DNA of 64,000 nt from Opisthocomus hoazin (taxonomy: Eukaryota; Chordata; Aves; Opisthocomiformes; Opisthocomidae): the NCBI RefSeq assembly GCF_030867145.1, contig NC_134418.1, positions 2,414,802-2,478,801 on the forward strand, in the 5' to 3' direction. Below are positions 33,001 to 40,402 of the stretch, one piece after another. The number at the start of each line of letters is the position of its first letter. Position 1 is the first letter of the stretch. The position numbers and the translations under genes were made by a program. A model generated the notes under the pieces. It was given only the letters and a program-made list of their open reading frames with translations, searched no databases and was not told the origin of the DNA.

Positions 33001-35130
33001 CTCAGGGGGAAGAATTTCTTCCTTATATCCAGTCTGAATCTCCCCTCTTTCAGTTCAAAGCCATCACCCCTTGTCCCATCACTCCCTGCCCTTGTCACAA
33101 GTCCCTCTCCAGCTTTCTTGTAGGCCCCTTCAGCAAAGAATACCATAACAGAGCTGGCATTAGCAGTACTCGAAGGTGCTCGAACAGTCTGGTGTGATTT
33201 GTGTCCAAGGGGTTTTGAATCCATCTTTGGATTGTTTTTTTTTTTTTTTTTTCCTGTTCTTTCATGAATTTGTCCACTTGCTTTGTGAAGTGTAAATGTC
33301 TGGCGTTGGCAGCACCACAGGGCAGAGTTCCACAGTTTAACTGCAGAAGACTGACTCCGCACAAAGTATTACGGGTTTTTTTGTTTTGTTTTCCTTTTTT
33401 AAAATCTATTACCAGTTTTTTTTATATGATGCCTCCCCAGATTGTGGAAGAATCTGCAAATAACGTTCCCTTTTCACCTCCTTCAGGCTCTTCAGGACTG
33501 TGTAGACTTTCGTCTCTTCCCCTTCAGTCATGGCTCATCCCTCCCACTGTGGTGAAGGGTTCCAATTTATTCAGTTCTGTATTGTAGAAGACACTTTCTG
33601 TGTATTCCACTGTGCTTGGTTACTCTGCTCTGTAACTCTTCTAGTTTTCCTGTGTCCTTTCATGAATGCATGGCAAACTGGGGAACACGTAACTCCCAGA
33701 AGTTTGTATTCAGCAGGTGGAGGGAGAGGCATGCATCGTGGTTCCGTAGGGAAATACTCTGTCAGCTAACGTCAGGGGGTGTTCTGACTCTTCCGACTTC
33801 TTTCGGACCAGTTCTGCAGCAGCCAGTGCAGGGATATCCTGGTGTTCCTCACACCAGTGAGTGAGGAATCAGAATCACAGACTGGTCGGGGTTGGAAGGG
33901 ACCTCTGTGGGTCACCCAGCCCAACCCCCTGCCCAAGCAGGGTCACCCACAGCAGGCTGCACAGCACCGCGTCCAGGCGGGGCTGGAATATCTCCAGAGA
34001 AGGAGACTCCACAGCCTCCTTGGGCAGCCTGGGCCAGGGCTCCGTCACCCTCAGAGGGAAGAAGTTCTTCCTCATCTTCAGCTGGAGCTTTCTCTGCTTC
34101 AGTTTGTGCCCATTGCCCCTTGTCCTGTCGCTGGGCACCACTGGAAAGAGCTTGGCCCCATCCTCCTGACCCCCACCCTGCAGATATTTAGAGGCATTTC
34201 GAAGGTCCCCTTTGGGCCTTCTCTTCTCCAGGCTGAACAAGCCCAGCTCCCTCAGCCTTTCCTCATAGGAGAGATGCTCCAGTCCCCTCCTCATCCTCGT
34301 AGCCCTCCGCTGGACTCTCTCCAGTAGCTCCTCATCTTTCTTGAACTGGGGAGCCCAGCACTGGACACAGGACTCCAGATGGGGCCTCCCCAGGGCAGAA
34401 TAGAGGGGGAGGAGAACCTCCCTCGCCCTGCTGGCCACACTCCTCCTCATGCACCCCAGGATCCCATTGGCCTTCTTGGCAACCAGGGCACTGCTTTAGC
34501 TGTCCTAAAAGGTGTCGGTAGCCATTTCATAGTCTTGTATTACCCCTTGATACTTCGTTCAGAAAGCTTATTAATAATATCTTCATGTTTAGTGTCTTTC
34601 ATTTTTAGAGAAATAACACTCATCTCTCTCGGTTTGTTTTTATCTTTCAGAAAATCACCAACCATGTCTTAGGGAGGAGGGTGCCTTGGAACTGATAAAG
34701 ATCTCCGGTTCAAGTGAAGACCTGTTGTGCTTAGTAACCATGCAGCATAAAGGAGATTTGTGATCTGAAAAAGATAAGGCAGTAAATACTTGTGCAGTGT
34801 GTGTTTTGTGGTATTTAGTTGTCATTTTTGTACTAATATAATCTTGCTGTATTGAACGATCAATGCTTTGATATGGATGACAGGTTTTTAAATAAATGGC
34901 CGGGTTTTGTAGTGGTGTTACGCACTTCCAAAGCAAATGTACTTTGGAAGTACTTGGTTCATAATATATTTATAAATACCTGATTGGAATAACAGTTTTA
35001 TATATTTATTTTAAATGGTTTTTAACAATGATTTTTAAATTTTTTTTATTTCCTATCTCAACGTAGAAATTTATTGTAATGTTTTGTACTGCAGAAAACC
35101 CTTAAATAAATAAATAACATCAGATCAGTT
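1..35130 (+). CDS. ALMS1: ALMS1 (Alstrom syndrome protein 1), 3' part of the gene, split into exons
   Basis: ALMS1 is a very large protein of centrosomes and ciliary basal bodies, needed for cilium upkeep and linked to endosomal recycling; loss in humans causes Alstrom syndrome (known of the family). Eleven exons from 2342 to 34695 join with matching phases and give 1,417 codons plus TGA. The predicted protein shows several blocks I recognise from human ALMS1: [12 protein letters not shown], a conserved block ending [11 protein letters not shown], the C-terminal ALMS motif ([13 protein letters not shown]), [18 protein letters not shown], and a terminus LGRRVPWN against human LGRKVPWD. The large 5' exon (human exon 8) and the N terminus lie left of the window. 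Introns are inflated by CR1 insertions, notably the 7.3-kb last intron. I am very sure of the gene and less sure of anything upstream of 2342. Confidence 0.95.
369..491 (+). CDS. ALMS1: probable upstream ALMS1 exon (tentative)
   Basis: A segment of 40 full codons lies between an AG acceptor (367-368, after GTTGTTGC) and a strong GTGAGT donor at 492. In the frame with acceptor phase 1 it reads as a charged, helix-like peptide containing [19 protein letters not shown], which looks like real coding sequence. It ends in phase 1, whereas the next certain exon (2342) starts in phase 0. Either a small exon of length 2 mod 3 is missing between them, or this is not a constitutive ALMS1 exon. I do not recognise the peptide from memory of human ALMS1. 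Confidence 0.45.
492..2341 (+). other. intronic sequence; possible unseen small exon
   Basis: AT-rich sequence with many stops in all frames, taken as intron. A good polypyrimidine acceptor (TTTCTTTTTTGCAG, ending at 843) is followed by only a short open stretch whose phase does not fit, so I do not call an exon. A decayed CR1 tail lies at about 1636-1757. Confidence 0.4.
1636..1757 (+). mobile_element. CR1 LINE, decayed 3' end
   Basis: The stretch resembles the conserved CR1 3' end, with a diverged GAGGTCAAACTAGA (compare GGGTTGGACTAGATGACC) followed by GGAGGTCTCTTCCAGCC and a single degraded GTGATTTTATG tail. Divergence suggests an old insertion. It carries no coding capacity. Confidence 0.5.
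2342..4097 (+). CDS. ALMS1: ALMS1 large exon (human exon 10 equivalent)
   Basis: This 1,756-nt exon follows a strong acceptor (CTCTCTGTTTTTCAG) and ends at a GTGAGC donor at 4098. It begins in phase 0 ([12 protein letters not shown]) and ends in phase 1. The reading frame runs on past the donor to 4393, but after 4097 it becomes intron-like (K-rich poly-A run, hydrophobic residues). The protein is Ser/Thr/Glu-rich and probably disordered, as expected for this part of ALMS1, and holds short Q-T motifs (AVQT, MQTE, AIQTD, ATQIT). The end, [11 protein letters not shown], parallels human SSPNRISLSPS. Confidence 0.93.
5205..5330 (+). CDS. ALMS1: ALMS1 exon ([13 protein letters not shown] block)
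   Basis: The exon lies between CCCCACAG and GTACTT and is phase 1 at both ends. The junction with the previous exon creates GAT (Asp), giving [20 protein letters not shown], which closely matches human ALMS1. The rest is ser-rich and ends SVESSRS, comparable to human VESSHS. This match also confirms the 4097 donor choice. Confidence 0.93.
5852..6206 (-). mobile_element. CR1 LINE fragment, 5'-truncated
   Basis: On + it opens with the reverse-complemented tail ACACAGAATCACAGAATGG and runs through the conserved 3' region, including the antisense of the ORF2 C-terminal block [19 protein letters not shown]. It ends within the YKYLKGG-encoding stretch. It sits in the ALMS1 intron 5331-8262, antisense to the gene. 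Confidence 0.9.
6497..7362 (+). mobile_element. CR1 LINE fragment with ORF2 C-terminal remnant
   Basis: The sequence encodes the C-terminal part of CR1 ORF2, beginning at [18 protein letters not shown] and continuing through [18 protein letters not shown] and [17 protein letters not shown]. One frame change near 6690 breaks it between the first and second parts. It ends with repeated ATTCTGTG octamers at 7338-7360. The reverse transcriptase core and the endonuclease are missing (5' truncation), so it is not autonomous. It is sense to ALMS1. Confidence 0.93.
7363..8262 (+). other. ALMS1 intron remainder
   Basis: Unique-looking AT-rich intron sequence between the CR1 copy and the next exon. 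It ends in a polypyrimidine tract and CTCTGCAG acceptor. I see no other feature. Confidence 0.6.
8263..8430 (+). CDS. ALMS1: ALMS1 exon (KEGSYSKR block)
   Basis: A 168-nt exon, phase 1 on both sides, between CTCTGCAG and GTAGTT. It encodes [14 protein letters not shown] and then [14 protein letters not shown], matching human SNDAIAPDFPPQVLG and KHKEGIYSKR. In human, further small exons with KE-rich repeat-like sequence follow before the large exon 16. Here the next recognised exon is already the exon 16 equivalent, and the join is in phase (G+AA gives Glu). Confidence 0.9.
8431..13008 (+). other. ALMS1 intron, 4.6 kb
   Basis: AT-rich intron holding one antisense CR1 copy (11064-11862). The human gene has extra small exons in the corresponding interval. 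I looked for phase 1-1 exons with KE-rich codons and found none I could support. The longest open stretch (9967-10227) lacks splice sites that fit and does not resemble ALMS1. Confidence 0.5.
11064..11862 (-). mobile_element. CR1 LINE fragment, about 800 bp
   Basis: It begins on + with CAGAATCACAGAATAGTAG and ends in the antisense of [17 protein letters not shown]. Read on the - strand it keeps one open frame of 257 codons (11070-11843) covering the ORF2 C-terminal region after the reverse transcriptase. A long intact frame suggests a fairly young copy. It lacks the RT core. Confidence 0.92.
13009..14204 (+). CDS. ALMS1: ALMS1 large exon (human exon 16 equivalent)
   Basis: A 1,196-nt exon between CTCTCTTTCAG and GTATGT; it enters in phase 1 and leaves in phase 0. 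Recognisable blocks in order are [14 protein letters not shown] (human VFRSAKFYIHHPVH), [34 protein letters not shown], and [21 protein letters not shown]. Two TQT motifs eight residues apart (13953 and 13977) lie just before the last block. A strong internal donor-like GTGAGC at 13989 is in the same phase as the normal donor. His/Arg/Lys-rich stretches suit a basic, largely disordered segment. Confidence 0.95.
14232..14283 (+). repeat. 19-bp direct repeat next to a CR1 insertion
   Basis: The 19-mer ATTTTAACTATTTTGCTAT occurs at 14232-14250 and again at 14265-14283, immediately 5' of the CR1 copy that starts near 14300. It is either a small local duplication or a record of the insertion event. 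Confidence 0.7.
14300..15031 (+). mobile_element. CR1 LINE fragment close to an ALMS1 donor
   Basis: It starts about 95 bp after the 14204 donor and ends in GGGATTCTGGGATTCTGTG. It carries the ORF2 C-terminal region; one frame is open for 204 codons from 14435. A TGA interrupts the [13 protein letters not shown] block near 14394. It is sense to ALMS1. Confidence 0.92.
15032..18264 (+). other. ALMS1 intron, mostly unique AT-rich sequence
   Basis: About 3.2 kb with poly-A and poly-T runs (for example 16424-16444). A 111-codon open frame at 17538-17873 has a hydrophobic start but no recognisable homology. It ends in a C-rich tract and CCCCCCAG acceptor. Confidence 0.5.
18265..18379 (+). CDS. 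ALMS1: ALMS1 exon (human exon 17 equivalent)
   Basis: A 115-nt exon, phase 0 in and phase 1 out, between CCCCCCAG and GTGAGG. It encodes a Ser-rich stretch ([19 protein letters not shown]) followed by [11 protein letters not shown], matching human HMLNKGIQAG. Confidence 0.93.
18380..20178 (+). other. ALMS1 intron with one CR1 copy
   Basis: Intron of 1.8 kb. It holds an antisense CR1 fragment (19357-19876) and a short CA run. The rest is AT-rich and unremarkable. Confidence 0.6.
19357..19897 (-). mobile_element. CR1 LINE fragment (second subfamily) plus CA run
   Basis: The + strand begins ATCATAGAATCACAGAATGG then TTTGGGTTGAAGGG. The following sequence (CAAGGACCCCTTTCACC, CTGGCCTTGAGCCCTGCC) belongs to a CR1 subfamily different from the commoner type with CCAAGCAGGGTCACC. 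It ends near 19876 and is followed by an ACACAC run to 19896. It is antisense to ALMS1. Confidence 0.85.
20179..20433 (+). CDS. ALMS1: ALMS1 exon (human exon 18 equivalent)
   Basis: A 255-nt exon, phase 1 on both sides, between CAACTACAG and GTCAGT. It encodes [21 protein letters not shown], very close to human NLEIVNGAKKHTRDVGITFP, then a diverged acidic-to-basic tail ending RSRLHLPQ. The frame stays open past the donor to 20516, but the next exon joins in phase here. Confidence 0.93.
20434..21544 (+). other. ALMS1 intron, 1.1 kb
   Basis: AT-rich unique intron with no repeat that I recognise. Confidence 0.6.
21545..21789 (+). CDS. ALMS1: ALMS1 exon (human exon 19 equivalent)
   Basis: A 245-nt exon, phase 1 in and phase 0 out, between TTTTAGCAG and GTAAAG. 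It encodes [11 protein letters not shown], then [20 protein letters not shown] and [10 protein letters not shown]. These match human [31 protein letters not shown] and LKPFVRATLQ. The paired SWF-motif layout is conserved. Choosing the second of two overlapping AGs (21544) keeps the frame. Confidence 0.95.
21790..23906 (+). other. ALMS1 intron with CR1
   Basis: Intron of 2.1 kb, half of it an antisense CR1 copy (22014-23068) preceded by an A-rich stretch (21936-21961). The rest is unique, with T runs near 23657-23690. Confidence 0.6.
22014..23068 (-). mobile_element. CR1 LINE fragment, about 1.05 kb, with RT motif
   Basis: The longest CR1 copy here. On - it begins within the reverse transcriptase domain: [14 protein letters not shown], then FADDTKLGG, the DD catalytic box of LINE reverse transcriptase. 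It runs on through [20 protein letters not shown] to the 3' tail (TCACAGAATGG on +). At least two frame breaks separate the pieces. Endonuclease and ORF1 are absent, so it is dead. Confidence 0.93.
23907..24090 (+). CDS. ALMS1: ALMS1 exon carrying the ALMS motif (human exon 20)
   Basis: A 184-nt exon, phase 0 in and phase 1 out, between CATCTCTAG and GTACCT. It encodes [19 protein letters not shown], then [18 protein letters not shown]. The human counterpart is [19 protein letters not shown] with ERKLQSMLQTERDALFN. This is the start of the ALMS motif, shared with CEP295 and C10orf90 and associated with centrosomal targeting (known of the family). Confidence 0.96.
24302..24365 (+). CDS. ALMS1: ALMS1 exon (human exon 21 equivalent)
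   Basis: A 64-nt exon, phase 1 in and phase 2 out, between TCTGTTTAG and GTAAGG. It encodes [21 protein letters not shown], comparable to human VFLAIQKNKPISKKEMIQRSK. It continues the C-terminal ALMS motif. Confidence 0.93.
25050..25858 (+). mobile_element. old, diverged CR1 LINE fragment
   Basis: Recognisable by GGAACCTCATGAAGTTCAACAA (CR1 NLMKFN block), GGTGGACAGCAGATTGAACG and the 3' end GGTTGGACTTGATGACC with TTCCAACC and a GATTCTATGATT tail. Many indels and stops, plus a 12-C run near 25147-25158. Much older than the neighbouring CR1 copies. Confidence 0.75.
25861..25984 (+). mobile_element. old CR1 LINE 3' end fragment
   Basis: Directly downstream of another CR1 tail, it has GAGGATGAGGCCTGAGCAACC, GGAGGTTGGACTAGGTGGC, CCTTTCCAAC and a CTGTGATTCTAC tail. 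Two tails in tandem show two separate insertions or a duplication. Confidence 0.7.
26744..26830 (+). other. cassette-exon-like open segment in an ALMS1 intron
   Basis: An 87-nt segment lies between a good acceptor (CTGTCTGCTTCAG) and a GTGAAA donor. It reads, in phase 1-1, [19 protein letters not shown] and then IRLNRATLK. The composition looks coding rather than random. It does not fit the phase 2 intron it sits in, and human ALMS1 has nothing like it that I recall. It could be a chance frame, an alternative exon giving a truncated product, or a remnant of a retrocopy. Confidence 0.3.
27294..27393 (+). CDS. ALMS1: ALMS1 exon (human exon 22 equivalent)
   Basis: A 100-nt exon, phase 2 in and phase 0 out, between TTACACTTCAG and GTAGGT. 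It encodes [19 protein letters not shown], then [15 protein letters not shown], nearly identical to human. The charged helix forms the late part of the ALMS motif. Confidence 0.96.
27536..27840 (+). mobile_element. CR1 LINE 3' fragment
   Basis: The sequence has AGTGATAGGACGAGGGGTGA, AAGAAATTCTTTACAATGAGG, GTTGGACTAGATGGCC and a TTCTATGTTTCTATGAT tail. The tail differs from the ATTCTGTG type, marking another subfamily. It contains a 10-G run near 27771. Confidence 0.85.
28698..28727 (+). repeat. poly-T run
   Basis: About 30 consecutive T in the last ALMS1 intron. No SINE body is seen beside it. Confidence 0.8.
29404..29962 (+). mobile_element. CR1 LINE 3' fragment
   Basis: Begins inside the [20 protein letters not shown] block of ORF2 and keeps an open frame to 29944. 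It ends with three ATTCTGTG/GATTCTGTG units. Its (A)TAAATGCCTACAAATATCTGA form resembles the copy at 6497, so both may be of one subfamily. Confidence 0.92.
30926..31415 (+). mobile_element. CR1 LINE 3' fragment with internal deletion
   Basis: Starts at CTGGGCTCCCCACTTCAAG; about 20 bp encoding DEELLERVQ is partly lost near 30950 compared with other copies. Ends GGGATTCTGGGATTCTGTG. Open for 176 codons. Confidence 0.9.
32813..33132 (-). mobile_element. CR1 LINE fragment (second subfamily)
   Basis: Begins CAGAATCACAGACTGGTTTG and shares CACGGGCAGAGACCCCTTCC and CTGGCCTTGAGCCCTGCC with the copies at 19357 and 52556. Ends in CTCTCCAGCTTTCTTGTAGG. Confidence 0.87.
33255..33720 (-). mobile_element. 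ancient CR1/L3-like LINE remnant (tentative)
   Basis: The run CAGGGCAGAGTTCCACAGTT followed by TAACTGCAG, and later sequence about a weak TTTCGTCTCTTCCCC block, resemble the antisense of old amniote CR1/L3-type LINE ends. Divergence is high and the boundaries are guesses. Confidence 0.4.
33868..34496 (-). mobile_element. CR1 LINE fragment next to the last ALMS1 exon
   Basis: Begins on + with CAGAATCACAGACTGGTCGG and ends in the antisense of [10 protein letters not shown]. The - strand frame is open for 191 codons (33875-34450). It lies about 150 bp upstream of the last exon. Confidence 0.92.
34651..34695 (+). CDS. ALMS1: ALMS1 last exon, coding part
   Basis: After TATCTTTCAG the exon encodes [14 protein letters not shown] and a TGA at 34693-34695. 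The human protein ends RVTNQLLGRKVPWD, so the natural C terminus is intact. The phase 0 junction with 27393 is correct. Confidence 0.96.
   Translation, partial: KITNHVLGRRVPWN
34891..34896 (+). terminator. poly(A) signal AATAAA, proximal
   Basis: Canonical hexamer 195 bp after the stop codon, followed by the GT-rich GGGTTTTGTAGTGGTGTTAC at 34902-34921, a good downstream element. Confidence 0.75.
35105..35114 (+). terminator. two overlapping poly(A) signals, distal
   Basis: AATAAATAAA contains two overlapping AATAAA hexamers (35105-35110 and 35109-35114), followed by GTTTGTAGTAACTATTG. It may be the end of a longer ALMS1 transcript. Confidence 0.6.
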
Positions 35131-35960
35131 TGTAGTAACTATTGTAGCAATCACAAAATGTATCTTCGCTGTCTGTAGGGACAATGTCCAAGGAAACCGG
35201 CTGTAAGCACCTCTTACTTTACCCAGCACAGAATTTAAGAGCTTAGGCTGTTTAAACTGGATATTATAGCACTTGAAAGAGTGGACGGGTCATGCCTTCC
35301 CTGACCGTTCACTGACTTTCTGTACGAACCAGGAGAGTCTCATCAGAGCAATTTTTTGTGACGTTGGGAATTTTCCAGCCTTGCCCAGGAGAGTCCCCTT
35401 CACTGCGTGAGATGCTTGCGGGCTGGCAGGGTACTTGGTTATGCACTTCGCTAGCATCACCGTGGCAGGAGATGAAATACAAAGGTTGTGGTTCTTGGTG
35501 ATGGAAGCCTGAAGTCTGAGTTTTATTTGCTTATCACAGTAGAGATCATATGATATTTAAACAGGAAAAGGCATCTGAGGAACACTAAGTGGGTGTGAAC
35601 AGCGGTTTCCTATTTTCTGTACTCCTGTAGATGTTCCTCGCAGTTTCGGTCAGGGCACAGCTGTAACGGTACACCTGATTCTGCAGAAGGTGAAGCACGA
35701 CTCAGAGATTTTTGACCTCTTATGTTCACTAAAAATTTCACAGAACTTCTTGTTCCACCCCTTGGCTGACCCATCCAGCAGAGGCTGCGGTCCAGCTCTG
35801 CCAGTTACCCCTGGAGTTCGCGCTGGGATGCAGTGGATCAGATCTTCAAATGGTGGGAAATAGTGTGATCCCCTTGAAGGTGGGTAGAACTGCACGAAGT
35901 TACACTGGGCAAAGGTTTGGCACAGTGTTTGTCAAACTGTGTACTGTGCTGGGGGTACCA

Positions 35961-36551
35961 CAGAATCACAGAATAGTAGGGGTTGGAAGGGACCTCTGTG
36001 GGTCATCTAGTCCAACCCTCCTGCCGAAGCAGGGTCACCTACAGCAGGCTGCACAGGACCTTGTCCAGGCGGGACTTGAATATCTCCAGAGAAGGAGACT
36101 CCACAACCTCCCTGGGCAGCCTGTTCCAGTGCTCCGTCACCCTCAGAGGGAAGAAGTTCTTCCTCATGTTCAGATGGAACTTCCTGTGCCTCAGTTTGTG
36201 CCCATTGCCCCTTGTCCTGTCGCTGGGCACCACTGGAAAGAGTCTGGCCCCGTCCTCCTGACCCCCACCCTGCAGATATTTAGAGGCATTTCAAAGGTCC
36301 CCTCGCAGCCTTCTCTTCTCCAGGCTGAACAAGCCCAGCTCCCTCAGCCTCTCCTCGTAGGAGAGATGTTCCAGTCCCCTCACCATCCTCGTAGCCCTCC
36401 GCTGGACTCTCTCCAGTAGCTCTTCATCTTTCTTGAAGTGGGGAGCCCAGCACTGGACAGAGTACTCCAAATGAGGCCTCACCAGGGCAGTGTAGAGGGG
36501 AAGGAGAACCTCCCTCGTCCTGCTGGCCACACTCTTCTTGATGCACCCCAG
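35961..36551 (-). mobile_element. CR1 LINE fragment
   Basis: Starts CACAGAATCACAGAATAGTA, then GGTCATCTAGTCCAACCC, and ends at the antisense of [16 protein letters not shown]. Like the copies at 6497 and 29404 it has CATCTAGTCC rather than CACCCAGTCC. Frame broken near 36290. Confidence 0.92.
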
Positions 36552-37359
36552 CCGTTAAAGCAGCTTTTACAACCTACCCCAGCGTCAGAAGGAAATCAAC
36601 CATGAGAATATATCCCGGTGTAAGTTTATAATTTATCTGGATGTGTTTTTCTTATCAGAATAGCATGCAAAAACCCCAACCACCACAAAACCATGATCCA
36701 GTGTGTTGGAAGGCCGTGTGTGGTCTGGTCTCGGAAATCTGAAGCTAAAAGTGCAGGTTAAAAACAACATACTATGGCACGTCTGTGATAAATCAGCTCA
36801 GAGAATGGCGTATCTCTTTAGACCTTTCTGCTTTTCAGAATCAGTTTTCACCTATTTGCTCCTTCTGCTGTCTTGTCCTTGGGATCAGGTTGGTTGCCAG
36901 TTTCTGCTTTGCCTTTCAAAGCAGCTTGCTTTGATGCTGAAGCAGAAGGCACTAAACGTGCTGGTACTGAGATTTCTCGCGTGATTCTCCGCTACACATA
37001 TGAATAGACTTTCCCTGCGACAAGGATTTCAGTTGTGTTGGAGTCAGAACAAGATCTTGCCTCCCTGAATGCTCATTTAAAGCAGGTTAGCTTCTTAAAT
37101 AAGCTTTTAAGATTTCAACTGATGAAAAAAATGCAAGCTTAAGGGCCCCGCCAATGCCTGAGGGGATGCCTGGAGCTCTTCTTGCAGTCAGGTAACACAG
37201 CCACTGGCTGCTTTTATCTAAATGTCCGTAGGGTGCCTGTTCGTTGCTCCCTACCGACAGCGTAGAGGCCGATGATCAAGGACGCTGTAAAGCGAAGAAT
37301 AACAAAGGCAGCCCATTTCCACTAGTTGGAGTACCCATCTTCATCTAAGTAGAGAACTA

Positions 37360-38302
37360 ATCACAGAATCACAGGATGGCAGGGGTTGGGTCACCCAGCC
37401 CAACCCCCTGCCCAAGCAGGGTCACCCAGAGCAGGCTGCACAGCACCGCGGCCAGGCGGGGCTGGAATATCTCCAGAGAAGGAGACTCCCCAGCCTCCCT
37501 GGGCAGCCTGGGCCAGGGCTCCGTCACCCTCAGAGGGAAGAAGTTCTTCCTCCTCTTCAGCTGGAGCTTCCTCTGCTTCAGTTTGTGCCCATTGCCCCTT
37601 GTCCTGTCGCTGGGCACCACTAGAAAGAGTCTGGCCCCATCCTCCTGACCCCCACCCTGCAGATATTTAGAGGCATTTCGAAGGTCCCCTCTCAGCCTTC
37701 TCCAGGCTAAAATAGCCGAGCTCCCTCAACCTCTCCTCGTAGGCCCCTCCTCATCCTCGTAGCCCTTCGCTGGACTCTGTCCAGTAGCTCCTCATCTTTC
37801 TTGAAGTGGGGAGCCCAGAACTTGACACAGCACTCCAGATGGGGCCTCCCCAGGGCAGAGCAGAGGGGAACGAGAACCTCCCTCGACCTGCTGGCCACAC
37901 TCTTCTTGATGCACCCCAAGATCCCATTGGCCTTCTTGGCACCCAGGGCACACTGCTGGCTCAGAGTCACCCTGTCGTCCCCCAGCACTCCCAGTCCCTC
38001 TCCACAGAGCTGCTCTCCAGCAGGGCCGCCCCAGCCTGTACTGGTGCCTGGGGTTGTTCCTCCCCAGGGGCAGGACCCTGCCCTTGCCCTTGTTGAACCT
38101 CATCAGGTTCCTCTGTGCCCAACTCTCCAGCCTGTCCAGGTCTCTCTGGATGGCAGCACAGCCTGCCGGTGTATCCACCACTCCTCCCAGTTTGGTGTCA
38201 TCAGCAAACTGGCTGAGGGTGCACTCGAACTCTTCATCCAGGTCATTGATGGAGTTGAACAAGGCTGGGCCCAGTACTGACCCCTGAGGGACACCACTCA
38301 TT
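37360..38302 (-). mobile_element. CR1 LINE fragment with RT motif, about 940 bp
   Basis: Read on -, it starts in [14 protein letters not shown], has FADDTKLGG (the RT catalytic box) and runs to the 3' tail ATCACAGAATCACAGGATGG on +. The first part is open from 38301 to 37792; later parts are frameshifted, and some sequence is missing near 37735. Confidence 0.93.
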
Positions 38303-40121
38303 ACAGACCTAACTACACGCTGTAAAGCCTTTCAAAACAAAGGAAGAGCTGCTGCGTGTTTTTGTTTTTATGTTTTACCTCTCTAAAAAATGTCTGCTGA
38401 CTACCAAAGTAACTGAACGGTCGCTGTCACTCTGCGAGTTGTTAGAGCTGCAGCCCGAGAGCTTTAGCGACAACTTGCTGTGCTTCCTCGTTTGGTGGTG
38501 AAAAGTTGTAGCGTTTTTCCTTTGCTAGTGAAGAAGTATTTGCTTTTGTTAAAAACTTTCTGGTCGGGCACGCTTTGATCTATCAGAATGCGTGAGCTGA
38601 AGATTGTGCTTGGATGTTTTACGCTGGTCTGGGGCCGCACAAAGAGTTTGCACCCTGCGTGCTGAAATAGTGTAAAGCAAACTCTGCTTTGCACACAGAG
38701 GGGAAGACAGGTTTGTGGAGGAACAGCGTGGGGTGGTTTGACTTTTCTCCCCGGACGAGTGAGCACCTGTGATTCCAGATGGAATTGGGAGGAGCTGCAA
38801 GTTCTCAGAACTTCCCACAGTCAGGTCCCACGTGGCCAGGTTGAGAGGAGGCAGGTCTCCGGCAGCGTTACCATCCATCCTTTGCTCCATTTCTTCATGA
38901 GGGATGCTGGTGAAGCTGGCTCACGCCCATTCCGCTACCATTCCGTGTTGTCATCGGGTCAGATAAAGCTTGTGCTTGGTGCAAAGCATCCTGGGTTTAT
39001 AGTTTGATGGAAGGGGGCTGTTGACGTTGGGAGTCATCGGTTCCTTCATGCACATCTTCCTTCTGAAAACTCCGGAAGTTAGGCTTGTCTTGTGTTGATT
39101 CCAGCATGGAGCCGTCTCTTCTTAACCCACCGCTACACAAAGACTTTTAGGGTAAGTTCTGCAAATCTTTGGAAGTTTAAAGAAGGCAGAACTAGTTTTT
39201 TTTTTTTAACCCTACAGGAGCAGGTTTTTCTTCTGAGCTAATCAGAAGCATTCTTTGACCAGCATTTGCCCTGCCCACCCCACACAATGATTTCTGTGGG
39301 GAAGCCAAAGGCGTGTTGGCGTCCCACCCAAAGGCCAGCTGCCGCGGCTGCCATCTCAAGCGCTGGGAGAGGGCAGCGCAGTTGCCTCTGGAGGTGTCTC
39401 TAGAAACTGAAAGCAGCTTTGATCGTTGTTCGTTTGTACCTTGTTCCTCATCAAATAAATACGATGACTGGTCGTTGGCTTGGGATTGCAGGTAGATGTA
39501 CTGTCTACGAACTGAGCTTCAAGGGAGAAGCGTGATGGAAGGATGGGTGGGTGAGGTGGACAAAGGCTGGGAAAAGGGGTGTAAAAAAGCCACCTTATGC
39601 TGTGAAATGTTCCTTAAAGAGGCTTGTTTGCCCTTCAGAAACACTTTCTGTTTCCTCTTTAATGATTGTTTCCACTAGGTCTACCTGTTGTTTTCCGTCC
39701 TGATGGACCTTTTATAACAGCATGGTAAGTCCTCTGGTTCTTGGTGGAAGTTTTCACAGCTCTTTCTGTGGAGAACCAGTCTCAAGTTTGAGATCTGCCG
39801 TGTCAGGCAGTGATGGGGCTTGAGCAGATGTGGTTTGGGACACGCGCTCTCGTCACCGGACACTGGAAAGGTCGCCATGGAAACCCAGTTGTAAGAACGA
39901 TGTAAAAGAAAGGCTGAAGTGCACGACCTCACTGGAAAAGGAAGATCCCCACAGAATATAGTCAGGTTACTCTGCATCTGTCTAGATATGGCCTGGCCCG
40001 GGGTGGTTGGCTCCTGGAGGACTGCTTCCCTGAAGGACTTCTGCCGTCTGCCTCCATCAGCGGGAAATTTGGTCGTGGTTGTGCCTGTAGGAGAATGCAA
40101 CTGGATGAAGAAGGGGAAGGA

Positions 40122-40402
40122 TATATAGTGATAGGACAAGGGGGAACGGCTCTAAACTAAAAAAGGGCAGATTTAGATGAGATATCAGGAAGAAATTCCT
40201 CACCGTGAGGGTGGTGAGGCCCTGGCCCAGGCTGCCCAGAGAAGCTGTGGCTGCCCCCTCCCTGGCAGGGTTCAAGGCCAGGTTGGATGGACCTCTGAGC
40301 ACCCTGGTCTGGTGGAAGATGTCCCTGCTCATGGCAGGGGGGTTGGAACCAGGTGATCTTTAAGGTCCCTTCCAACCCAAACCATTCTGTGATTCTATGA
40401 TT
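40122..40402 (+). mobile_element. CR1 LINE 3' fragment (second subfamily)
   Basis: Has ATAGTGATAGGACAAGGGGG, CCTCACCGTGAGGGTGGTGA and GTTCAAGGCCAGGTTGGATG. Ends CCATTCTGTGATTCTATGAT. Confidence 0.88.

Larger units (their letters stand above)
27394..34650 (+). other. last ALMS1 intron, 7.3 kb
   Basis: This intron separates the last 15 codons from the rest. It holds CR1-type copies of both orientations (27536, 29404, 30926, 32813, 33255, 33868), a 30-T run at 28701-28726 and otherwise unique sequence (27841-29403, 29963-30925, 31416-32812) in which I see no other feature. Confidence 0.7.
34696..35130 (+). other. ALMS1: ALMS1 3' UTR
   Basis: AT-rich sequence after the stop, containing two clusters of poly(A) signals (34891 and 35105-35114). 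Cleavage near 34915 or near 35130 is likely. The end is inferred. Confidence 0.65.
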
